DNA of 5,571 nucleotides from Planctomycetia bacterium (lineage in GTDB: Bacteria; Planctomycetota; Phycisphaerae; Phycisphaerales; SM1A02), in the NCBI GenBank assembly GCA_005799205.1, contig SYHM01000069.1:1-5571 (forward strand). The letters run 5' to 3'. This document shows, piece by piece, positions 1-5,571 of the stretch (positions within the stretch are counted from its first letter, which is position 1; every line of letters starts with the position of its first letter). The notes below the pieces were generated by a model. That model was not told the origin of the DNA, did not search any database, and worked only from the letters and a program-made list of their open reading frames with translations. The translations under genes were made by a program, and so were the position numbers.

Positions 1-158
1 CGTCGAACAAATGCGTGAATCGCTGGCCAGTAGCGTTGGGCGACGACCTCCCTGCTTTGCGCAGCCGTGGAGGAGTCAGAAGCTGCATCGAGAATCGCGC
101 GCCAGTTTGTGTGGCTCGCGCCCGCAGACGAGTCGTTGGAGTGATTGGTCGGTTGCAA
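1..158 (-). CDS. RNA polymerase sigma factor (ECF/sigma-70 like), N-terminal fragment cut by window edge
   Basis: Reading the minus strand from a TTG at 158-156 gives 52 codons open to the window edge. Residues 18-23 read NWRAIL and residues 40-52 read AQRYWPAIHAFVRR minus its last residue, ending ...AFVR. Planctomycete sigma-70-type factors commonly begin with a 'T-x-W-x-x-I/V-L-x-A' stretch followed by 'L-x-x-x-Y-W-x-P-[IV]-[HY]-x-[FY]-[VI]-R-R', the start of region 2 (core RNA polymerase binding). The protein would direct RNA polymerase to a specific promoter set, but the DNA-binding part lies outside the window. No ATG exists between the in-frame TGA at 176-174 and the conserved part, so TTG is the best start; GGGA about 6 bases upstream could be a weak ribosome site. 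It lies downstream of ssrA and the repeat array on the same strand. The family call rests on recalled motif style over 52 residues, so it is moderate. Confidence 0.6.
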   Translation of the reverse strand, partial: MQPTNHSNDSSAGASHTNWRAILDAASDSSTAAQSREVVAQRYWPAIHAFVR

Positions 159-200
159 TCGAGTCCCGTTACATCAAGACGAGTCAGAGAGGCCGAACCT

Positions 201-374
201 CAGCGGGCCAACTTCAGCGGGCCAACTTCAGCGGGCCAACTTCAGCGGGCGCAGTCCCGCGTGAAGATAGTCCCGCGTGAAGATAGTCCTCAGCGGGCGC
301 AGTCCCGCGTGAAGATAGTCCTCAGCGGGCGCAGTCCCGCGTGAAGATAGTCCTCAGCGGGCGCAGTCCCGCGT
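201..374. repeat. Compound tandem repeat array of small GC hairpins (14-nt and 32-nt units)
   Basis: The core CAGCGGGC recurs seven times, at 201, 215, 229, 243, 291, 323 and 355. The first three copies are perfect 14-nt units, CAGCGGGCCAACTT (201-214, 215-228, 229-242). The later copies are 32-nt units: core, then GCAGTCCCGCGTG, then AAGATAGTCCT. They occupy 291-322 and 323-354, with a truncated copy at 355-374. The copy at 243-290 is 48 nt because its internal 16-mer TCCCGCGTGAAGATAG is duplicated (255-270 and 271-286). Most long units hold an inverted repeat, GCGGG-(CGCAGT)-CCCGC, so either strand could fold into serial short hairpins. The 14-nt and 32-nt periods are not multiples of three, which argues against coding. 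The array fills the gap between the tmRNA 3' end and the sigma-factor start. It may end or attenuate minus-strand transcription; that role is inference. Confidence 0.93.
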
Positions 375-384
375 ACAGACAGTA

Positions 385-733
385 TGGAGCCGAGGGGAGT
401 TGAACCCCTGTGCCGATCCAGATGAAATGCCGCTTCTACGCGTGTAGCCGTCCATTCCATCTCGGTCTGCGCTCCGCTGGACGGCGTCGTGCAGCAGACC
501 TTGGCACGCAAGTGTCTCGTTCCTCTGCGGCGTGCCAGCCCTTTGGAACCAGTCCGATTTGTGTCGGCCCCTCATCTCATCGGACGTCGGATGAGGTGAC
601 CGCGCGGCCTAATTAGGCTGCGAGTGCGTACTGCGTATTGGCAGACGTGTTGTGCATCCTTTTTACGTGGCCTGGATGCTCCACGACGCGCGACGACAAG
701 CCATGGCTGGCCGGTCGAAGCCAATTCGGCCCC
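385..733 (-). ncRNA. ssrA: transfer-messenger RNA (tmRNA), one-piece, tag ANTQYALAA
   Basis: tmRNA with SmpB rescues ribosomes stalled on broken mRNAs and adds a degradation tag. The 5' end (733-721 on the minus strand) reads GGGGCCGAATTGG and is followed by CTTCGACC, the typical tmRNA start. The 3' end has a T-arm, AGGGG-TTCAACT-CCCCT, then CGGCTCC and discriminator A. The seven acceptor pairs close perfectly, with a G-U at the third pair (731/388), the identity element for alanyl-tRNA synthetase. The terminal CCA is not encoded (TAC follows the A), so it must be added enzymatically. The conserved GTAAAAAG lies 16 bases before the resume codon. The tag frame (642-616) reads ANTQYALAA followed by TAA at 615-613. 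The conserved CTACACGCGTAG segment precedes the 3' tRNA-like domain. Termini could be off by a base; length is 349 nt without CCA, usual for one-piece tmRNA. Confidence 0.96.
613..642 (-). other. tmRNA proteolysis-tag reading frame (ANTQYALAA + stop)
   Basis: On the minus strand the codons GCC AAT ACG CAG TAC GCA CTC GCA GCC TAA encode ANTQYALAA. The final YALAA matches the ending of the E. coli tag (ANDENYALAA), which ClpXP and related proteases recognise. GCC is chosen as the resume codon because its distance from the upstream GTAAAAAG (16 nt) nearly equals that in E. coli (15 nt), and because tags normally start with alanine. In-frame codons upstream (ATG CAC AAC ACG TCT) make a longer tag conceivable but less likely. 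Confidence 0.85.
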
Positions 734-799
734 GATTGTCAAAGATCACCTCGCACTCTAGCGTCGAATTGCCAGATGTGCGACTTATACTCGCGAGGA
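734..799. promoter_or_regulatory. Short divergent promoter region between ssrA and msrBA
   Basis: Only 66 bases separate the tmRNA 5' end from the msrBA ATG, so both promoters must lie here or reach into the genes. On the plus strand TATACT (786-791) matches five of six bases of a -10 box, but no -35 box sits at a proper distance: TTGCCA at 769-774 is only 11 bases away. If it is used, transcription would start at about 797-800, giving an almost leaderless msrBA message. On the minus strand TATAAG (789-784) is an overlapping -10-like element that would leave a roughly 45-base leader to be processed off the tmRNA; no -35 box is evident there either. Gene arrangement supports the region as a whole; the individual boxes are weak. 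Confidence 0.4.
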
Positions 800-1930
800 A
801 TGCATGGTTTGCGGCAGTTGATCGTGAGCGTTGGAGCCACATTGGCCGTCATGCTCTTGTGCGCATGCGAGCTCACGGGAGCAGATCAGGCTGTCGCACC
901 CCAGGATCCCGCACCAATGCCACCGACAAGCTCATCGATTCGAACAGAGAATTCAACGGTGCCGACACAACACACCTATTCACGCAGCGGTTTCGACGTC
1001 ACGCCGCTCAGTGAAGCGCGTGTCGCTGAGCTTGCAACCAAGCTCACCCCGGAGGCCTTTCGTGTCACGCAAGGGTCGGGCACAGAGCCCGCATTCTGCG
1101 GCAATCTTGTCGACAACAAGTTGCACGGGGTCTACTGCTGCGTCGTCTGTGGATTGCCGCTGTTCTCGAGCGAAAGCAAGTTCAATTCTGGGACTGGGTG
1201 GCCTAGTTTCTTCACGCCAGTGGACGCTGCACACGTGAGTGAGCGCGTTGACCGCACGCACGGCATGGAGCGCACAGAGATCAACTGCGCTCGTTGCAGA
1301 TCGCACCTCGGACATGTCTTTTCGGACGGACCGCGGCCAACAGGCTTGCGATTTTGTCTCAACAGTGCAGCACTCACCTTCTACGAAAAGGGTTCACCGA
1401 TGCCGATCGTGAGTCAACCAATCAAGACCGAAACGGCGTACTTCGCCGGTGGGTGCTTCTGGGGAGTCGAGCATGTCTTTCAGGAAGCCCCTGGCGTGAT
1501 CACGGCGACAAGCGGATACATGCAGGGATCAGTCGAGCGGCCAACTTACGAACAAGTCTGCACGGGCAAGACGGGCCACGCGGAGGCCGTACAAGTCATC
1601 TTCGATCCGAGCGTGATTTCCTTCCGCCAACTGCTCGAGGGGTTCTTCGAACTGCACGACCCAACGCAAGTGAACCGCCAGGGACCAGATAGTGGAACCC
1701 AGTATCGCAGTGGGGTGTTCTGCACCGATGCTGCGCAGCTCGCGCAGGCACGGGAGTTCATTGCGAAACTAGGTGCGTCAACGAGATTCAGCGCGCCGAT
1801 CGCGACGCAGGTCGAACTCGCCAAGACTTTTTATCCCGCTGAGGACTACCACCAGGACTACGTGCAAAACACTGGCAGAGTCTGCCATGTCGGCAACCCA
1901 TGGCCGCAGGTCCTTGGGGCGACGAAGTGA
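800..1930 (+). CDS. msrBA: Bifunctional methionine sulfoxide reductase B/A, probable exported lipoprotein
   Basis: This 376-aa protein reduces both stereoisomers of methionine sulfoxide, repairing oxidised proteins outside the cytoplasm. Residues 1-23 form a hydrophobic signal ending LLCAC, a near lipobox with Cys23 as the likely lipidation site; a Pro/Ser/Thr-rich linker runs to about residue 60. MsrB domain (about 65-197): zinc pairs C114/C117 and C163/C166, GTGWPSF, HGMERTE, HLGHVF and catalytic C186 in RFCLNSAAL. MsrA domain (about 210-372): GCFWG with catalytic C219, QYRSG at 301, EDYHQDY at 348 and candidate resolving C362. The usual MsrB partner Cys of GCGWPSF is Thr132; C100 may replace it. 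The B-A order is the reverse of PilB-type A-B fusions. Starts: ATG 800 has GAGGA directly abutting it; TTG 809 would space that motif well; ATG 776 is less likely. A longer frame back to 638 would overlap the tmRNA and is rejected. Confidence 0.95.
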   Translation: MHGLRQLIVSVGATLAVMLLCACELTGADQAVAPQDPAPMPPTSSSIRTENSTVPTQHTYSRSGFDVTPLSEARVAELATKLTPEAFRVTQGSGTEPAFCGNLVDNKLHGVYCCVVCGLPLFSSESKFNSGTGWPSFFTPVDAAHVSERVDRTHGMERTEINCARCRSHLGHVFSDGPRPTGLRFCLNSAALTFYEKGSPMPIVSQPIKTETAYFAGGCFWGVEHVFQEAPGVITATSGYMQGSVERPTYEQVCTGKTGHAEAVQVIFDPSVISFRQLLEGFFELHDPTQVNRQGPDSGTQYRSGVFCTDAAQLAQAREFIAKLGASTRFSAPIATQVELAKTFYPAEDYHQDYVQNTGRVCHVGNPWPQVLGATK

Positions 1931-3903
1931 TCTTTCGTATCGCGTTGTGCGCAGCGGCAGTCTGGTGCATGGGGTCGCGTTCAAGCGCCCAGAGTGCGCT
2001 CGTGCCATCGCTCGAGTCGATCCTGAGCCCCCAAAAGTTGCGTGCGTGGCATGACCTTCTCGGAAGCGAGCCCCATGTTGCTGGCAGTGACGGAGACGCG
2101 CGTCAGATTCGCCGACTCGCAATCGCATTCGGGCAGATGGGGCTGCAAGTTGAAACCCACGACTTTTACGCGCTTCTTTCGCGGCCGGTGGCGGCGCGCG
2201 TGGAAATCGTCGACGAGTCGAGCGCGAGTCGGCCGTCCCCGCCAACACTTCACAGTCGCCGCGGAGTCCTTCCAGTCATCGAAGCGAATCTTGCCGAAGA
2301 CCCAGCCGCTGCGCATCCCGACCTGACGTGGGGATGGAACGCATACAGCGGGTCTGGCGATGTCACAGGAGAGGTGGTGTATGCCAACTATGGAACGCGA
2401 GCAGACTTCGCCCGTCTGAAGGAACTTGGGGTCGCTGTCGAAGGCAAGATCGTCATCGCGCGCTACGGCGGCAATTTTCGTGGTTACAAGGCGAAGTTTG
2501 CGCAAGAGGCAGGGGCGATCGGACTCTTGATGTACATCGATCCTGCGGACAGCGGATTCACAAAGGGAGATGTGTATCCAAGTGGAACATGGGCGAACGA
2601 CTCGTGTATTCAGCGTGGGTCGATTCTGAGCCTTGACTATCCAGGTGACCCGCTGACTCCTGGGACCGAGGCAACGAAGGATGCCACGCGGCTTGATGTT
2701 GGATCGGTTGCGCTTCCAACGATCGTCGTGCAACCAATTGGGTACGGGGCCGCGGGTCAGATCCTCAGCCAGATGACTGGTACTGAAGCACCCGATGCCG
2801 CGTGGCGGGGTGGACTCGCGATGCCCTATCGACTTGATGGAGGTCCCGCGCTCAAGGTGCGCATGAAGGTCGAGCAATCGCGCGAGATTCGCAGGAGCGC
2901 CAACGTGATCGCACGGCTCAAGGGAAGCGCACAGGATGGTTCATGTGTGATCATCGGGTGTCATCACGATGCGTGGGGGTTTGGCGCTGCAGATCCGCTC
3001 GCGGGAACTATTGTCCTCATGGAGGTCGCGCGCGCGTTCGCGCAGCGCGCGGCCGAGGGCGCGCGACCAGTGAGCGACATCATGTTCTGCGCCTGGGGAG
3101 CCGAAGAGTTCGGCATCATCGGATCAACCGAGTGGGTCGAAGGGCACGAAGAAGACCTGAAACACGCGACGGCATACCTCAATCTCGACATGGCCTCGAT
3201 GGGGCCAAACCTCGGCATCGGTGCGTCAGCATCGCTGCAGCCGGCCGTGGCAAGCGCGTGCGCTATCGATCGTGCGAAGATTGGTTCAATCGGTGGTGGA
3301 AGCGATCACATTGGATTCCTCTTCCACTGTGGAGTTCCAAGCGTGACTATTGGCGCTGGTGGAGCCCCAGGGACGAGTTATCACTCCAACTATGACACGA
3401 CAGCGTGGTACCGCAAGACAGTCGGTGAGGATTACGCGAGCGCAATGATGGTTGCGCGTGCGACCCTCGCGATCGCAGCACGCTGCGCAGATAGTGAACA
3501 CAATCCCATCTCTGCGTCCGCCCTCATCGCGTCAGTTTGCAGCGAATGCACGAAGGTGCAGGAGCAGGCGCAGAAGCATCCCGGAGCACTCACCAACGCA
3601 CGTGCACACGCGGCGGAAGCGGTTTCGAGCGCCTTTACCGCGCTCGCAGAGGCGGCCTCACAGTTCGATTCTCGTGCATCGATCGAAGAGGGGTGGAGAG
3701 TCGACCGAGCGCTGCTCGACCCCGTGGGAATAGCCGGTCGCCCTTGGTTTCGAAGCCTAGCCCTCGCCTCGGACCGTGACAGTGGCTATCAGGCAACGCC
3801 CCTCCCAGGCCTTGCAGAGGCTGACGATCAGGACTCGATTTTGCGCGCTCAGCGCGCACTCGAAGGGGCGGCAGAGCGGCTAGCGGCAGTATTGAAGCAA
3901 TAG
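1927..3903 (+). CDS. Secreted M28 zinc metallopeptidase, glutamate carboxypeptidase II-like (PA + M28 + TfR-dimer domains)
   Basis: This protein of about 658 aa resembles human GCPII (PSMA/NAALADase) over its whole length and should remove residues from peptides in the periplasm or outside. From GTG 1927 it opens with a signal-like IFRIALCAAAVWCMG, cleaved near SSAQSA. A PA domain (about 130-280) contains EGKIVIARYGGNFRG and GDPLTPG. In the M28 core all two-zinc ligands are present: H346 (GCHHDAW), D356 (AADPLAG), E393/E394 (AWGAEEFG, base and ligand), D421 (LNLDMA) and H486 (SYHSNYDT). The stretch between the last two ligands is about 65 residues versus about 100 in GCPII. The C-terminus (LLDPVGIAGRPWFRSL to the end) is a TfR-like dimerisation domain. 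GTG 1927 overlaps the msrBA stop as GTGA, implying coupling; ATG 1900 adds nine residues, including acidic ones, and suits a signal peptide less. Substrate specificity cannot be read from the sequence. Confidence 0.93.
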   Translation: MIFRIALCAAAVWCMGSRSSAQSALVPSLESILSPQKLRAWHDLLGSEPHVAGSDGDARQIRRLAIAFGQMGLQVETHDFYALLSRPVAARVEIVDESSASRPSPPTLHSRRGVLPVIEANLAEDPAAAHPDLTWGWNAYSGSGDVTGEVVYANYGTRADFARLKELGVAVEGKIVIARYGGNFRGYKAKFAQEAGAIGLLMYIDPADSGFTKGDVYPSGTWANDSCIQRGSILSLDYPGDPLTPGTEATKDATRLDVGSVALPTIVVQPIGYGAAGQILSQMTGTEAPDAAWRGGLAMPYRLDGGPALKVRMKVEQSREIRRSANVIARLKGSAQDGSCVIIGCHHDAWGFGAADPLAGTIVLMEVARAFAQRAAEGARPVSDIMFCAWGAEEFGIIGSTEWVEGHEEDLKHATAYLNLDMASMGPNLGIGASASLQPAVASACAIDRAKIGSIGGGSDHIGFLFHCGVPSVTIGAGGAPGTSYHSNYDTTAWYRKTVGEDYASAMMVARATLAIAARCADSEHNPISASALIASVCSECTKVQEQAQKHPGALTNARAHAAEAVSSAFTALAEAASQFDSRASIEEGWRVDRALLDPVGIAGRPWFRSLALASDRDSGYQATPLPGLAEADDQDSILRAQRALEGAAERLAAVLKQ

Positions 3904-3988
3904 CGCAACATTTCTTTTGGAGTTCCGTAGGTAGGTTGTATTGTTTCGTGTCCCCGTCAGGATCAGTGACCTACAACCAAAGATATCC
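3904..3988 (+). promoter_or_regulatory. Leader/intergenic region with inverted repeat before the sugar dehydrogenase gene
   Basis: The 85 bases between the peptidase stop and the dehydrogenase ATG are more AT-rich than the flanking genes. They hold an exact 7-bp inverted repeat, GGTTGTA (3934-3940) and TACAACC (3972-3978), with a 31-base loop. The right arm ends 10 bases before the ATG, so the fold would cover the ribosome landing area. No clear Shine-Dalgarno sequence precedes the ATG. A very poor promoter-like pair (TTGGAG 3917, TATTGT 3939, 16-base spacer) is present. A regulatory role is inference from position. Confidence 0.3.
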
Positions 3989-5368
3989 ATGCGACTCCTC
4001 ATCCCAACCGTCATTGCCCTCACCGCGACCTTCTGTGGATCAGCCAACGCTGGCGTTACCGCGATCAAGCCGAAACTCGTGATTGGAACTGGCTTGACCT
4101 ATCCAACCACGATTGCGAGCGCGCCAGGCGACACGACGAGACTCTTCGTCTGCCAGAAGCGCGGAGTGATTTCGATTATCGATATTTCTGGAGCGACCCC
4201 CGTCCTCTTGGCGACCCCGTTCCTTGACATCGACACGCTCGTGACCGGCGGAGCAAGCACAGGTGACGAGCAGGGGTTGCTGGGATTGACGTTCGACCCT
4301 GACTACACGAACAATGGCCAGTTCTATGTTTACTACACCACCGCCTCGACGAATCTTGTTGCGCGCTATTTGCGTTCGACGACGAACCCAAATGTGGCGC
4401 AGACGACTGGTGTCACGCTTATGAGTTGGTCAGATCCATACACCAATCACAATGGTGGATGCATTCAGTTCAAGCCAGGAACGCGCGACCTCTATATCGG
4501 AACGGGCGACGGTGGAAGCGCCAATGATCCCGCTGGCAACGGGCAGAATCTGCAAGCCAAGCTTGGCAAGATGCTTCGTATCACACCGACGGTTGGCGGC
4601 GCATCTCCGTACCACACGATCCCAACCGACAACCCATATGCAGGCGGCGCAGTGACGACTGACGATGCCGTCTGGGCGTACGGGCTTCGCAATCCTTGGA
4701 GGTGGAGTTTCGACCGAGCCAATGGCGACATGTACATCGCCGATGTGGGCCAGAACGCCGTCGAAGAGGTGAACTACGCCCCATCGAACCATGCTGGTGG
4801 TCGCAATTACGGATGGCGCTGCACCGAAGGGACGAGTTGCACGGGTCTCACAGGATGCACCTGCAACGGGACGACTCTCACTGCACCAGTGCGAACCTAC
4901 ACCCACGTGGCTGCTGGCGGGTACAGCATCACTGGTGGCTATGTCTACCGTGGCTGCGCGATGCCAGACATGCAAGGCATCTACTTCTATGTCGATTACT
5001 CAACGAACAACTCATGGTCCTTCAAGATGGTTGGTGGGGCGGTGACCGAGTTTGTCACGCGCAATGCAGAGCTTCAGGTGGCCCTCGGCGGTCAGACAGT
5101 CAATCAGATTGTGGCCTTCGGAGAGGACGGCAACGGTGAGCTGTACATGGCAGACCATGGCGGCCAGATCTACAAGATCGTTCCAGCGACTGGTGAAGTT
5201 GTCTGCACTCCGCCGAATCCTGCCGACCTCAACGGCGACGGGTTGGTTGATGGAGCCGACCTCACGATGCTCCTGAGCTGCTGGGGAGTTGATTGCGGCG
5301 ACATCGACGGAAACAACTACACCGACGGCGCTGATATGGCGTCACTGCTCAGTGCGTGGGGAACCTGA
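3989..5368 (+). CDS. Secreted PQQ-dependent sugar dehydrogenase (GSDH-fold) with C-terminal dockerin-like EF-hand pair
   Basis: This 459-aa protein belongs to the soluble aldose/sorbosone dehydrogenase-like six-bladed beta-propellers, which oxidise sugars using PQQ and calcium outside the cytoplasm. Residues 1-21 are a signal peptide ending SANA. Propeller motifs: DEQGLLGLTFDP (93-104), NHNGG with H154 at the position of the catalytic His of Acinetobacter soluble glucose dehydrogenase, GTGDGG (171), YGLRNPWRWSFD (231-242) with R234-N235 matching PQQ contacts, ADVGQN (251), NYGWRC (273) and the final blade GELYMADHGGQIYKI (383-397). An insertion with Cys 278, 284, 290 and 292 may form disulfides. 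Residues 413-433 and 438-458 are two EF-hand-like repeats (DLNGDGLVDGADL, DIDGNNYTDGADM) ending in LLS.WG. ATG 3989 is chosen because it immediately precedes the signal peptide; the upstream TTG at 3941 has none. No PQQ-synthesis genes are nearby, and PQQ use is inferred from the family. Confidence 0.9.
   Translation: MRLLIPTVIALTATFCGSANAGVTAIKPKLVIGTGLTYPTTIASAPGDTTRLFVCQKRGVISIIDISGATPVLLATPFLDIDTLVTGGASTGDEQGLLGLTFDPDYTNNGQFYVYYTTASTNLVARYLRSTTNPNVAQTTGVTLMSWSDPYTNHNGGCIQFKPGTRDLYIGTGDGGSANDPAGNGQNLQAKLGKMLRITPTVGGASPYHTIPTDNPYAGGAVTTDDAVWAYGLRNPWRWSFDRANGDMYIADVGQNAVEEVNYAPSNHAGGRNYGWRCTEGTSCTGLTGCTCNGTTLTAPVRTYTHVAAGGYSITGGYVYRGCAMPDMQGIYFYVDYSTNNSWSFKMVGGAVTEFVTRNAELQVALGGQTVNQIVAFGEDGNGELYMADHGGQIYKIVPATGEVVCTPPNPADLNGDGLVDGADLTMLLSCWGVDCGDIDGNNYTDGADMASLLSAWGT
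5226..5365 (+). other. Two dockerin-like EF-hand repeats at the protein C-terminus
   Basis: Two 21-residue repeats (protein residues 413-433 and 438-458) share the pattern D-[LI]-[ND]-G-[DN]-x-x-x-D-G-A-D-[LM]-x-x-L-L-S-x-W-G. The first keeps all acidic calcium-loop positions. In the second, two loop positions are Asn rather than Asp (GNN), so its calcium binding may be weaker. They resemble type I dockerin duplicates, but such tails ending in Trp-Gly are common on secreted planctomycete proteins that have no cellulosome. Here they may act as a surface-attachment or sorting tail rather than a cohesin ligand. Confidence 0.8.
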
Positions 5369-5372
5369 TCAG

Positions 5373-5389
5373 CCGACCGCTTAGGTCGG
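5373..5389. terminator. Hairpin between convergent genes, possible weak terminator
   Basis: CCGACC (5373-5378) pairs perfectly with GGTCGG (5384-5389) around a 5-base loop whose last three bases are the minus-strand stop codon. On the plus strand it begins 5 bases after the dehydrogenase stop, but the T-run (5401-5405) lies 11 bases beyond the stem, too far for a standard intrinsic terminator. No T-run follows in the other direction. Position between convergent genes is the main support. Confidence 0.4.
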
Positions 5390-5571
5390 GTGGTAGGGAG
5401 TTTTTCCGCGCATTCGAATGTTGACGAGTTCGACGGCGAGCGAGAATCCCATCGCGAAGTAGATCGCGCCTTTGGGGATGTGCACATGAATTGCCTCGAG
5501 GACGAGTCCCGCGCCAATGAGCACAAGGAACGAGAGTGCGAGGGTCTTGAGCGTCGGGTGCTTGTCGATGA
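5381..5571 (-). CDS. TerC-family integral membrane protein, C-terminal fragment
   Basis: The minus strand is open from the window edge to TAA at 5383-5381, giving the last 62 residues, beginning IDKHPTLKTLALSFLVLIGA and ending RMRGKTPYHPT. This matches the C-terminus of TerC-family proteins: a 'KHP-x-[IL]-K-x-LALSFL-x-LIG' start to a membrane helix, then HIPKGAIYFAMGFSLAVELVN, a second helix with the conserved 'IPKG-x-IYFAM-x-FS' signature, and a short basic tail. TerC proteins are multi-pass inner-membrane proteins; several have been linked to tellurite resistance or to manganese and other metal export, and the fragment cannot say which applies here. The gene converges on the dehydrogenase with 12 bases between stops. 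Its start and most of its helices lie outside the window. Confidence 0.87.
   Translation of the reverse strand, partial: IDKHPTLKTLALSFLVLIGAGLVLEAIHVHIPKGAIYFAMGFSLAVELVNIRMRGKTPYHPT

Noticed and set aside
11..344. Plus-strand proteins with ANFSGPTSAG-like repeats resembling pentapeptide repeats
   Set aside because: The 14-nt and 32-nt units shift frame at each copy, and the frames run through the repeat array and antisense to the sigma-factor start.
201..374. CRISPR array
   Set aside because: Units are directly abutting and carry no unique spacers; periods of 14 and 32 nt reflect tandem duplication.
385..420. Genomic-island attachment site at the tmRNA 3' end
   Set aside because: ssrA is a known integration site, but there is no integrase and no second copy of the 3' segment in the window.
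638..799. N-terminal extension of the msrBA frame
   Set aside because: It would overlap the tmRNA gene through its 5' end and put about 54 unrelated residues ahead of a good signal peptide.
1981..2877. Long minus-strand open frame of 298 codons
   Set aside because: It is antisense to the peptidase, which has full domain and metal-ligand support; the antisense protein shows no recognisable motif.
3027..3066. GC-rich near-palindromic run of GCGCGC blocks
   Set aside because: It lies inside the peptidase gene and encodes ordinary M28 helix sequence (VARAFAQRAAEGARP), so codon bias toward Ala/Arg explains it.
3917..3944. Promoter for the sugar dehydrogenase (TTGGAG / TATTGT)
   Set aside because: Only three of six and four of six consensus matches with a 16-base spacer, which is no better than chance in this AT-richer gap.

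Overview
The window looks like a chromosomal segment of a planctomycete, most likely of the Phycisphaerae type. This is an inference. It rests on the paired dockerin-like 'DLNGDG...DGADL..LLS.WG' modules at the C-terminus of a secreted protein, the style of the sigma-factor N-terminus at the left edge, weak or absent Shine-Dalgarno sequences, and a moderately high GC content.

Left part (1-800). The minus strand carries, in transcription order, an intact one-piece tmRNA gene (733 down to 385), a tandem array of small GC hairpins (374 down to 201), and the first 52 codons of what looks like an RNA polymerase sigma factor (158 down to 1), cut by the window edge. The tmRNA has recognisable 5' and 3' tRNA-like ends, a G3-U acceptor pair for alanine, and an encoded tag that reads ANTQYALAA. 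The 66 bases between the tmRNA 5' end and the next gene (734-799) form a very short divergent promoter region.

Middle and right part (800-5368). Three plus-strand genes encode exported proteins. The first is a lipoprotein-like fused methionine sulfoxide reductase with the MsrB domain ahead of the MsrA domain. It overlaps by four bases (GTGA) a secreted M28 metallopeptidase with the glutamate carboxypeptidase II layout (PA insert, two-zinc peptidase core, TfR-like dimerisation domain). After an 85-base gap comes a secreted PQQ-dependent sugar dehydrogenase (GSDH-fold beta-propeller) that ends in two EF-hand/dockerin-like repeats. All three are predicted to act outside the cytoplasm: repair of oxidised methionine, peptide trimming and sugar oxidation. 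The first two are probably co-transcribed; the third may have its own leader.

Right edge (5369-5571). A convergent minus-strand gene, present only as its last 62 codons, encodes the C-terminus of a TerC-family membrane protein. Only 12 bases separate the two stop codons, and a 6-bp hairpin spans the junction.

Nothing here is clearly a new defence or mobile system. The least explained item is the hairpin repeat array between ssrA and the sigma-factor start.
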